This document shows positions 27,568-35,629 of a stretch of 35,629 bases of DNA, one piece after another. The notes beneath the pieces were generated by a model. The model saw only the letters and a program-made list of their open reading frames with translations, made no database searches and had not been told where the DNA came from. A program made the position numbers and the translations under genes. Numbering within the stretch: position 1 is the first letter of the stretch; every line of letters begins with the position of its first letter. The stretch covers positions 1 to 35,629 of the forward strand of contig SYDJ01000130.1 of assembly GCA_005801205.1 (NCBI GenBank), given 5' to 3'. The stretch comes from Gammaproteobacteria bacterium (GTDB taxonomy: Bacteria > Pseudomonadota > Gammaproteobacteria > Pseudomonadales > Cellvibrionaceae).

Positions 27568-30500
27568 TTACTCTGGGGTGTTAACACATTCTTGGGTGTC
27601 AACAAGTTCGGAATCAACCCACTGAATAATTTTTTCAAATTGAAAACTATTGGTGAGTGTTTTTAATTGCTGAATAAATTCAGCCGAGGCTAAGCTCTGT
27701 TGTTCAAGTTCAATGATTTTTTCCTGTAATCCTTTTTTGTGACCGATGCGAGCCAAGTGTGAAATATCATCCAGATGTTCATCACTAGGTAGTTCCACGG
27801 TATTGATGAGTCTACTGATGATGGGTGGATTTTCATTGGCAGGTTCATAGCGCCATTGCAGATTTAACAGCGCTTGAATTTGGTCGAGTAGCGCTTGCAG
27901 TTGCACGGGCTTGGTGATGTAAGCATCGTGTAATAGCGGTGTGTCGGGCGATTGATTACGGCCTTCGCTGGCATCGGCGGATACCATAATAATTGGCGAA
28001 TGAAAATGTGCCTGCCGCAACTGCTTTGCTAATGACCAACCATCTAATACGGGCATGGAAACATCCAGCATAATTAAATCAGGCCGATTATTTTCGTGTG
28101 TCTGTTGAGCAAAAACCCTTAAAGCATTTAGCGGATTATCCACTTCAATGACTCTAAACCCTAAAGGCGTTAACAGTGTGCGCATTAATTGGCGATGCGT
28201 TTCTTCATCATCTACCAGCATGATAGTGCGAGCATTTCCTTGGTAGCCGTATATGGTTTGCACAGGTGCGCGAATGGGCTCGCTGAGCGGTGCATTGATG
28301 CTTGCCAACATTAAACTGGCTTTAAATGTGCTACCTTCACCGGGCAGGCTTTTTACCGCAATATCGCCGCCCATTATTTCAGTGAGTAAGCGCGTAATGG
28401 TTAAGCCAAGCCCTGTTCCTGTGGCGGTGGAACCGGGGCGACGCAGGCGTTCAAACGGCCTGAATATTCGCTCTAAATTTTCGAGTGCTATACCTTCGCC
28501 GGTATCTTTAACGGTGAACTCAGCAACTTGACTGCGGTAACGCAATTTAAAAAATACGCTACCTGAATCAGTATATTTAATGGCATTGGATAATAGATTA
28601 ATCAGAATTTGGCGCAGGCGTTTTTCATCGGTGCGCACCATTTCTGGCAAGCGATCTGTGCATTCATAAATAAATTGCAAGCCTTTGCTTTCCGCTTGAA
28701 TGCGGAACATATTAACCAGTTGATCCATCAGCATAGGCAGGCGAACTTGATCTGTGTGTAAATCAAAACGGCCTGCTTCAATTTTGGAAATGTCCAAAAG
28801 CCCTTCAATTAAATCCGCAAGATGTTCGCTGCTGCGGCGAATAACACTTAATGCCTCTTTGCGATGCGCAGGCATGTCTGGGTCTTTTTCTAATAATTGT
28901 GCATAACCTAACACCGCATTGAGCGGTGAGCGCAATTCGTGGCTAATACCGGTTAAATAACGGCTTTTAGCTTGGTTCGCGGCCTCTGCTTGCTCTTTGG
29001 CAAGTTGTAAGGCTTTGTCGGTGCGTTCATGCGCTTCTATTTCTTCCATTAATAAACGGGTTTGGCGCTGTGATTCTTCTTGTGCGACATGGCGGCTTTC
29101 ATGCGCTAATACAAATAGCCAACTCACAACACCGGTAATAATTACTAGCAAGAAAAATACTTTCCACAAAGTATTCTCTAGCAGGAGTGCAGTATCGCTA
29201 TCGTTAATAGGGGTTTGAAAATAAATGAGAGACAGCAGTATTGCAGAGAGGCCATTGATTAAAATAACCAAGCCTAAAAACTGGCCGACGTGCGAATTAA
29301 TTTTTGAGGTAATGGCTTGTGGTAAAAATAATGTAAAAAATTGCTGCAATTGCTCGCGATAATTAGCACCGGGTTTGCAGTAGTCGTGACAGCGTGCATC
29401 CAACGAGCAACACAGCGAACAAATATCGCCAGCGTAGGCGGGGCAGTAGGTAACATCTTCGTGTTCAAATTTGTGCTCGCAAATACAGCAGGTCACAGTG
29501 CTGTAGGTGTTGTGTTTATGTTCATGCAGATCGCTAAAATAAATTGTCTCTGCTGCAAGGCTAGGCCGTGCAATATAGTAGCGGCCTTTAGTGATCCATG
29601 CGATACAGGGGGCAGCAAGTAATGCACAGGCGAGGGCAATAAAATGTGACAGTGCTTGGGCTATTTCGCCTAATAATCCGGTGTGGCACATAATGCCGAT
29701 AATAGACGCAAGCAACATTGCGCCGAATCCAACAGGATTAATATCGTAAAGATGTGCACGTTTGAATTCGATATGTTTTGGGCTTAAGCCCAGTGGTTTA
29801 TTAATCACTAAATCGGCGACTAATGCACCTAACCATGCAACGGCGACAATGCCATAAAATCCCAGCGTTTGTTCAAGTGCGCGATAAACACCTAACTCCA
29901 TGAGCAACAATGCAATAGCTACATTAAAGACTAACCAGACTACGCGGCCGGGGTGGCTGTGTGTTAAACGCGAAAAGAAATTTGACCATGCTATTGAGCC
30001 GGCATAGGCATTGGTGACGTTAATTTTTAATTGACTGAGTATGACGAAAATACCTGCAAACGCGAGCGCCACTTGCGGTGAGTGCGTTAAGTAGCCAAAG
30101 GCAACCATGTACATGCGTGTTGGATCGGCAGCTTCATTGCTGGGCACATTGTGGTTAAGTGCGAGTACCGCGAGAAAAGAACCCGCCATAATTTTTATGG
30201 CACCAATCACAATCCAACCTGGGCCGCCGGCAATAAGCGCTGCCCACCAGCGCCACTCTTTACCTTTTTTGGCGGGAGGCAAAAAACGCAAAAAATCGAC
30301 TTGTTCACCAATTTGTGCAATCAATGAAAATACCACGGCCGATGCCGCGCCAAAAAATAAAATGCTAACGCCTTGTTGTCTCTCTGTTGATTGCAAATTG
30401 CCAGAAAAACTAGTCCAGTCTTTTACTGCGTTTGCATCAGTATAAATAATAAAAACAAAAGGAATTAACTGCAGAATTATCCATAGGGGTTGGCTCCACA

Positions 30501-31026
30501 GTTGAAAGCGGCTAATGACGGTAATGCCGTGAGTTACTAAAGGAATAATCGCAATGGAGCTTAATAGGTAGCCCCATGCTAGCGGTATATCAAATAGTAA
30601 CTCTAAAGCCATAGCCATAATGGCGGCTTCAAGCGCGAAAAAAATAAAGGTGAAAGAGGCATATATTAGTGATGTGATGGTTGAACCTATGTAACCGAAG
30701 CCTGCACCGCGCGTAAGCAAATCAATATCCACACCGTACTTAGCCGCGTAGTAGCTGATGGGAATCGCGGTTAAAAAAATAATTAAACTCACCGCGCAAA
30801 TTGCCGCAATGGCATTGTTAAAGCCGTAGTGCAAGGTTATCGCACCGCCAATGGCTTCTAATGCGAGAAAAGAAATAGCGCCTAGTGCTGTAGTAGCAAC
30901 TCGTGCATTACTCCAGCGGCGTGCGCTCTTGGCTGTAAAGCGTAGCGCGTAGTCTTCCAGTGTTTGGTTAGCAACCCACTGGTTGTAGTTGCGCCTAACG
31001 CGAAAGATATGTTGTTTAGCTGTCAT
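27568..31026 (-). CDS. Hybrid sensor: NCS1 purine/cytosine-permease-like N-terminus, Cys-rich segment, histidine kinase, C-terminal receiver
   Basis: Start at MTAKQHIFRVRRNYNQWVANQTLEDYALRFTAKSARRWS preferred over 31155. Permease-like TM bundle; Cys-rich CCICEHKFEHEDVTYCPAYAGDICSLCCSLDARCHDYC; HisKA ISHELRSPLNAVLGYAQLL; HATPase VKDTGEGIALENLERIFRPFERL, TGLGLTITRLL; receiver IMLVDDEETHR and LIMLDVSMPVLDGWSL. Confidence 0.9.
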   Translation of the reverse strand: MTAKQHIFRVRRNYNQWVANQTLEDYALRFTAKSARRWSNARVATTALGAISFLALEAIGGAITLHYGFNNAIAAICAVSLIIFLTAIPISYYAAKYGVDIDLLTRGAGFGYIGSTITSLIYASFTFIFFALEAAIMAMALELLFDIPLAWGYLLSSIAIIPLVTHGITVISRFQLWSQPLWIILQLIPFVFIIYTDANAVKDWTSFSGNLQSTERQQGVSILFFGAASAVVFSLIAQIGEQVDFLRFLPPAKKGKEWRWWAALIAGGPGWIVIGAIKIMAGSFLAVLALNHNVPSNEAADPTRMYMVAFGYLTHSPQVALAFAGIFVILSQLKINVTNAYAGSIAWSNFFSRLTHSHPGRVVWLVFNVAIALLLMELGVYRALEQTLGFYGIVAVAWLGALVADLVINKPLGLSPKHIEFKRAHLYDINPVGFGAMLLASIIGIMCHTGLLGEIAQALSHFIALACALLAAPCIAWITKGRYYIARPSLAAETIYFSDLHEHKHNTYSTVTCCICEHKFEHEDVTYCPAYAGDICSLCCSLDARCHDYCKPGANYREQLQQFFTLFLPQAITSKINSHVGQFLGLVILINGLSAILLSLIYFQTPINDSDTALLLENTLWKVFFLLVIITGVVSWLFVLAHESRHVAQEESQRQTRLLMEEIEAHERTDKALQLAKEQAEAANQAKSRYLTGISHELRSPLNAVLGYAQLLEKDPDMPAHRKEALSVIRRSSEHLADLIEGLLDISKIEAGRFDLHTDQVRLPMLMDQLVNMFRIQAESKGLQFIYECTDRLPEMVRTDEKRLRQILINLLSNAIKYTDSGSVFFKLRYRSQVAEFTVKDTGEGIALENLERIFRPFERLRRPGSTATGTGLGLTITRLLTEIMGGDIAVKSLPGEGSTFKASLMLASINAPLSEPIRAPVQTIYGYQGNARTIMLVDDEETHRQLMRTLLTPLGFRVIEVDNPLNALRVFAQQTHENNRPDLIMLDVSMPVLDGWSLAKQLRQAHFHSPIIMVSADASEGRNQSPDTPLLHDAYITKPVQLQALLDQIQALLNLQWRYEPANENPPIISRLINTVELPSDEHLDDISHLARIGHKKGLQEKIIELEQQSLASAEFIQQLKTLTNSFQFEKIIQWVDSELVDTQECVNTPE

Positions 31027-31471
31027 GCCGTGCCTGTTATTGGTTCTATCTGTTGAGTCGCTTTTGTGTGTTAATGGAGCGTCCATAAGTATTTGCGCGC
31101 TTATCTGGTGCAGGTGTTGAGCTAAAGAATCTGCAGTTGTTTGAAAACCACGCAAAATGAAACATATCTCATATTTTTTTGCGGGATGAACGGGGCCTAC
31201 TAATGCTCTTCAATTCCCGTACCACTTCAAATATGAGCCTGTTTGTTGTTCTTCCTTCTCTATTACTTAATTGAAAAATACGGAATCACGTTGCTAGGTG
31301 CTATGCGTTAAATGACGTAGTTGTCTGCGCTATTTATCGAATGGGTTTACTAGGGTTATGTGCGTAGATTGCGGTTTGTGGGCAAAGATCATTTCATTCG
31401 AAATTATTTGCTCCGCAAGAATTTATTCGAGCACTTAATCAAGCCTGAAAAATTTAATTTGAGGAAAGACC

Positions 31472-32734
31472 ATGAAGACATTATTTTTTAAAGGTGAGCA
31501 AGCTAAAGCACTCACCAAAACAGCCAAAGCAATTAGCTGGAAAACCTGTTTATTCACCTTGGCTGCCTCATTTGCATTTAGCACTGCGCATGCGGCGGAT
31601 GTGAATACTACAGGCCTTGCAGTAACAGACAAAACCGTGAAGGTAGGTATTCTTCACTCAGTAACCGGCACCATGGCCATTAGTGAAACAGGTTCAGTGC
31701 AGGCTGAGAAGCTCGCTATTGAGCAGATCAATGCCATGGGTGGTGTGCTTGGCCGCAAGATTGAATTTATTCAAGAAGACGGTGCGAGCGATTGGCCAAC
31801 CTTTGCGGAGAAATCCAAAAAATTATTGGTGAATGATAAAGCCGCCGCCGTATTTGGTTGCTGGACATCCGCCTCGCGTAAAGCGGTATTGCCGATTTTT
31901 GAACAATACAACGGCATGCTTTACTACCCAACTTTCTATGAAGGCTTGGAGCAATCCAAAAACGTGATTTACACCGGCCAAGAAGCTACCCAACAAATTA
32001 TTGCGGGTATCGATTGGGTGACTAAAACCAAAGGTGCTAAATCCTTCTACTTGCTCGGTTCAGATTATATTTGGCCGCGCACATCCAACAAAATTGCACG
32101 CAAGCACATTGAAAAATTGGGCTTGAAAGTGGTGGGTGAAGAATACTATCCACTTGGCCACACGCAATTTAACTCTGTGATTAACAAAATCAAACTGACT
32201 AAGCCCGATGTGATTTACGCCATTGTGGTAGGTGGCTCAAACGTAGCCTTCTACAAACAATTGAAAGCGGCGGGTATTGATATGACCAAAGAGAAACCAC
32301 TGGTATTAACCATCTCCGTAACTGAAGACGAAGTTCTCGGTATCGGTGGTGAAAATATGCAGGGTGCTTATGCGTCTATGAAATATTTCCAAAGCTTAAC
32401 CAACGACAACAACACAAAATTTGTTGCGGCTTTCAAAGCGCGTTGGGGTAAAGACGTAGTGATAGGCGATGTAACTCAAGCAGCTTACCTAGGCCCATGG
32501 TTGTGGAAAGCAGCGGTCGAAAAAGCGGGCTCATTTGATATTGATAAAGTGCGCGCAGCTTCACCCGGTATTGAGTTGACTACTGCACCAGAAGGCTATG
32601 TGAAAATTCATCCTAATCATCACCTCTGGTCTAAAACACGTATAGGTCATGCACGTCCTGATGGTCAGTACGACGTTGTGTTTGAAACCAAAGATCTGAT
32701 TGAGCCAGATCCATTCCCTAAGGGCTATCAATAA
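31472..32734 (+). CDS. urtA: Urea ABC transporter substrate-binding protein
   Basis: KVGILHSVTGTMAISETGSVQAEKLAIEQINAMGGVLGRKIEFIQEDGASDWPTFAEKSKKLL, VFGCWTSASRKAVLPIFE; followed by urtBCD. Confidence 0.93.
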   Translation: MKTLFFKGEQAKALTKTAKAISWKTCLFTLAASFAFSTAHAADVNTTGLAVTDKTVKVGILHSVTGTMAISETGSVQAEKLAIEQINAMGGVLGRKIEFIQEDGASDWPTFAEKSKKLLVNDKAAAVFGCWTSASRKAVLPIFEQYNGMLYYPTFYEGLEQSKNVIYTGQEATQQIIAGIDWVTKTKGAKSFYLLGSDYIWPRTSNKIARKHIEKLGLKVVGEEYYPLGHTQFNSVINKIKLTKPDVIYAIVVGGSNVAFYKQLKAAGIDMTKEKPLVLTISVTEDEVLGIGGENMQGAYASMKYFQSLTNDNNTKFVAAFKARWGKDVVIGDVTQAAYLGPWLWKAAVEKAGSFDIDKVRAASPGIELTTAPEGYVKIHPNHHLWSKTRIGHARPDGQYDVVFETKDLIEPDPFPKGYQ

Positions 32735-32742
32735 ACCTGTGA

Positions 32743-32771
32743 GAAGAGCCGCTCTCCCTGAGTGGCTCTTC
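32743..32771 (+). other. Strong intercistronic hairpin between urtA and urtB
   Basis: GAAGAGCCGCTC-tccct-GAGTGGCTCTTC, 12-bp stem with one G.T wobble. Confidence 0.7.
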
Positions 32772-32853
32772 TTGTTTCAACACAGTAAGTAGTTAGTCGA
32801 AAAATTTTAGCAATCTTTTTAGCACGGCTTTCACAATTAAAGAGGATTACGCA

Positions 32854-33780
32854 ATGTTCGCTGAATATAGCACCTCCGATTTACTCTCCATCTTCGCCAT
32901 GCAAGGCGTCGCGGGTTTAATTTTGTTTTCGGTATTTGTATTAATGGCGCTCGGGCTTGCCATTATTTTTGGGCAAATGGGCGTGATCAATATGGCACAC
33001 GGAGAATTTATGATTCTCGGTGCTTACGTTACCTATTTAACGTCACATGTTTTTGAAACTTATCTACCGAGTTTATTCAGTTTGTATTTTATTCTTGCGA
33101 TGGTGCTCGCCTTCATTGCCGCAGGCGCACTCGGCGCTTTAGTCGAGTGGGGAATAATTCGGCATCTCTACAACCGCCCGCTCGATACTTTATTGGCAAC
33201 CTGGGGTTTAAGTTTAATTTTGCAGCAAACTTATCGCAGTGTGTTTGGTGCGCGCGAAGTAGGTGTGACTTTGCCGGATTGGTTAATGGGTTCGGTAAAA
33301 GTCAGCGAAACCATCGAATTGCCAATCAACGGATTATTTGTGATGTGTTTAGCGCTGGGGATTTCTACTGCGGTCGGTATTTTAATGTATCGCTCGCGTT
33401 GGGGAACGCAGGTTCGCGCCGTTGTACAAAACCGCCCAATGGCGGGTGCAGTGGGAATTAATACGGCAAAAGTAGATCGTATTACCTTTGCGCTGGGTTG
33501 CGGTATCGCGGGTGTTGCTGGTAGCGCATTCACTATGATCGGCTCCACTGGGCCAACGTCTGGCCAACTTTATATTGTGGATACTTTCTTGGTGGTGGTA
33601 TTCGGCGGTGCGACAAGTTTGCTAGGCACTATTGCATCGGCTTTCACTATTTCGCAAGCGCAATCCACCATGGAATTCTTTATGAGTGGTTCCATGGCCA
33701 AAGTATTAACGCTTTTGTTTGTGGTGTTCATCTTAATGTTGCGCCCACAAGGTTTGTTCACGCTGAAAGTTCGTCGTTGA
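32854..33780 (+). CDS. urtB: Urea ABC transporter permease UrtB
   Basis: FGQMGVINMAHGEFMILGAYVTYL, DTLLATWGLSLILQQTYRSVFGAREVGV, VFGGATSLLGTIASAF; position after urtA. Confidence 0.92.
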   Translation: MFAEYSTSDLLSIFAMQGVAGLILFSVFVLMALGLAIIFGQMGVINMAHGEFMILGAYVTYLTSHVFETYLPSLFSLYFILAMVLAFIAAGALGALVEWGIIRHLYNRPLDTLLATWGLSLILQQTYRSVFGAREVGVTLPDWLMGSVKVSETIELPINGLFVMCLALGISTAVGILMYRSRWGTQVRAVVQNRPMAGAVGINTAKVDRITFALGCGIAGVAGSAFTMIGSTGPTSGQLYIVDTFLVVVFGGATSLLGTIASAFTISQAQSTMEFFMSGSMAKVLTLLFVVFILMLRPQGLFTLKVRR

Positions 33781-33790
33781 GGAGTACATC

Positions 33791-35020
33791 ATGTCTTATC
33801 AAGGCTTAGCATCGCTGTTCCCCAAAAAAGAAATTTCCGGTTTCTTGGTACTGGCAGTTTTATTAGTCGTGGTGCTGCCTTTATCGCTGGATATTTTCCG
33901 CTTAAATTTAATGGGTAAATATTTGACCTACGCATTTGTCGCCATAGGCTTAGTCTTGTGCTGGGGCTACGGTGGCATTTTAAGTTTAGGGCAGGGCGTG
34001 TTTTTTGGATTGGGTGGTTATTTAATGGCGATGTTTCTGAAGTTGGAAGCATCTGATCCTATCACCACGAAAATTCAATCGACACCGGGTATTCCCGATT
34101 TTATGGATTGGAATCAAATAACGGCGCTGCCATTTTTTTGGAAACCTTTTTACAGTTTTCCGTTTACGATTGCAGCCATTTTAATCATCCCGGCCATCAT
34201 CGCCTATCTAGTAGGTGCTGCCATGTTTAAGCGCCGCGTAGGCGGTGTTTACTTTGCGATTATTACGCAGGCCATTGCAGCCATCCTCACTATTTTAATT
34301 ATTGGTCAACAAGGTTATACCGGTGGTGTAAATGGTATGACCGATTTGCGTACGCTCTTGGGGTGGGACATTCGCTCCGATCAAGCAAAATATATTCTCT
34401 ATTTTGTGTGCGTGGGCATGTTGTTCTTGTGTTTGTTTGTCGCCCAGTTTGTGCGTAAAAGTAAATTTGGCCGCTTGCTGGTTGCCATGCGCGATAAGGA
34501 AGATCGTGTGCGATTCTCGGGTTACGATGTCTCTAACTTCAAAATATTTGTGTTTTGTTTAGGTGCAGTGTTTGCAGCAATTGGCGGTGCGCTCTTTACC
34601 TTACAAGTTGGTTTTATGTCGCCAACCTTAGTGGGGATTGTACCGTCCATTGAAATGGTGATTTTCTGTGCGGTGGGTGGGCGCATGTCTATCATAGGCG
34701 CGGTTTACGGTGCGCTTTTGGTGAATTGGGCAAAATCCAGTTTGTCAGAAAGTTTTCCGGAACTTTGGTTGTTTGCGCTCGGCGGTTTATTTATCGCCGT
34801 GGTTATGGCCTTCCCTAATGGTTTGGCAGGCTTATATACAACTTATGTTGCGCCAAAAATTAAACAGTGGCTTGCTGATTTTAAAACACCCAAACAACCT
34901 AAACCACAGCTTGAAGCAATCAAAGAGTCTGCAAAGCCAGCCCCTAGGCCTGAGCCAAAAGTTCAAACGATTGGCAATCTCGGTGCCTCGCCTTTAACCC
35001 AAGGAGTTCTCCATGAGTAA
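33791..35020 (+). CDS. urtC: Urea ABC transporter permease UrtC
   Basis: YGGILSLGQGVFFGLGGYLMAMFLKLE, VGGVYFAIITQAIAAILTILIIGQQGYTGGVNGMTDL, PSIEMVIFCAVGGRMSIIGAVYGALLVNWAKSSLSESFPELW. Confidence 0.92.
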   Translation: MSYQGLASLFPKKEISGFLVLAVLLVVVLPLSLDIFRLNLMGKYLTYAFVAIGLVLCWGYGGILSLGQGVFFGLGGYLMAMFLKLEASDPITTKIQSTPGIPDFMDWNQITALPFFWKPFYSFPFTIAAILIIPAIIAYLVGAAMFKRRVGGVYFAIITQAIAAILTILIIGQQGYTGGVNGMTDLRTLLGWDIRSDQAKYILYFVCVGMLFLCLFVAQFVRKSKFGRLLVAMRDKEDRVRFSGYDVSNFKIFVFCLGAVFAAIGGALFTLQVGFMSPTLVGIVPSIEMVIFCAVGGRMSIIGAVYGALLVNWAKSSLSESFPELWLFALGGLFIAVVMAFPNGLAGLYTTYVAPKIKQWLADFKTPKQPKPQLEAIKESAKPAPRPEPKVQTIGNLGASPLTQGVLHE

Positions 35021-35629
35021 CAACACAGATTTTTTGTTAGCGGTTGAAGGGCTCACAGTTTCGTTTGACGGTTTTAAAGCGGTAAACGATTTAACGTTTT
35101 ATGTGGACGAGCACGAAATTCGCGTGATTATAGGCCCCAATGGTGCCGGTAAAACGACAGTGCTCGATTTAATTTGTGGTCGCACTAAAGCAACGCAAGG
35201 CTCCATTAAATTTCGCAACAAAGAGCTAACGGCCATGAAGGAGCACGACATAGTAAAAGCGGGTGTCGGTAGAAAGTTTCAAACCCCTTCAATCTATGGT
35301 GACCTGAGTGTATTTGAAAATTTGGAAATTTCTTTTCCGCGTGGTCGCTCAGTCTTTGGTGCACTTGCCTTTAAGCGCGATGCTGAAGTGATTAACAAAG
35401 TGCATGAAATTGCGGACATGATTTTCCTCACGGAATTTTTAGATAAGCAAGCGGAGCTGTTAAGTCATGGGCAAAAGCAGTGGTTGGAAATTGGCATGTT
35501 GCTTATTCAAGACCCTGAATTACTGATGCTCGATGAGCCTGTTGCGGGAATGTCGGTAGCAGAGCGGCAACAAACGGCAGATCTCTTACGACGCATTACC
35601 AAAGATCGCTCGGTCATTGTGATTGAACA
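35013..35629 (+). CDS. urtD: Urea ABC transporter ATP-binding protein UrtD (truncated by window end)
   Basis: Not in the ORF track because it is open at the edge. ATG at 35013, overlaps the urtC stop by 8 nt: MSNNTDFLLAVEGLTVSFDGFKAVNDLTFYVDEHEIRVIIGPNGAGKTTVLDLICGRTKATQG ... LLSHGQKQWLEIGMLLIQDPELLMLDEPVAGMS. Confidence 0.92.
   Translation, partial: MSNNTDFLLAVEGLTVSFDGFKAVNDLTFYVDEHEIRVIIGPNGAGKTTVLDLICGRTKATQGSIKFRNKELTAMKEHDIVKAGVGRKFQTPSIYGDLSVFENLEISFPRGRSVFGALAFKRDAEVINKVHEIADMIFLTEFLDKQAELLSHGQKQWLEIGMLLIQDPELLMLDEPVAGMSVAERQQTADLLRRITKDRSVIVIE

Noticed and set aside
31027-31155. 43-aa N-terminal extension of the hybrid kinase
   Set aside because: The extension has no recognisable features; the Met at 31026 starts a sequence matching the family N-terminus (FRVRRNYNQWVANQTLEDYALRF). 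Start remains unverified.
31156-31471. Sigma-54 promoter upstream of urtA
   Set aside because: Looked for a TGGCAC-N5-TTGCW element and found no convincing match.
1-35629. CRISPR arrays, tRNA/rRNA genes, transposases, phage genes
   Set aside because: None seen on reading; no regularly spaced repeats, no transposase or integrase motifs, no tRNA-like cloverleaf recognised. A tRNAscan or ISfinder run was not possible.

Overview
The window looks like a gammaproteobacterial chromosome segment with a Cellvibrio-like, plant-polysaccharide-degrading gene content; this taxonomic guess is an inference. From left to right it holds: the 3' end of clpB; a DUF4124-type protein; a TonB-dependent receptor (TBDR) followed by five tandem genes of the flavin-dependent tryptophan-halogenase family; a secreted orphan ExoP_C-like domain protein; a GH10 xylanase lipoprotein; a sugar:H+ symporter; a NUDIX-like regulator divergent from xylB-xylA; a GH3 beta-xylosidase/glucosidase; an EamA transporter; a sugar O-acetyltransferase; a CE4-type deacetylase; a cold-shock protein; a LuxR-type response regulator; a large permease-histidine kinase-receiver hybrid; and urtABC plus a truncated urtD. 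The most unusual part is the halogenase array at 5253-12813. It alternates as A-B-A-B-A. The three A genes keep the halogenase motifs (catalytic Lys, LEST Glu, WxWxIP, VGVGEAT/S). The two B genes keep the FAD-binding GGGxxGW and overall family layout but have lost all the catalytic motifs, and each B gene overlaps the preceding A gene by 4 nt (GTGA or ATGA). This suggests dedicated enzyme/pseudoenzyme pairs next to a TBDR and xylan/xylose genes. The second unusual part is the NCS1-permease-like/Cys-rich/histidine kinase hybrid divergent from the urea ABC transporter operon. All calls come from reading motifs; no database search was run.
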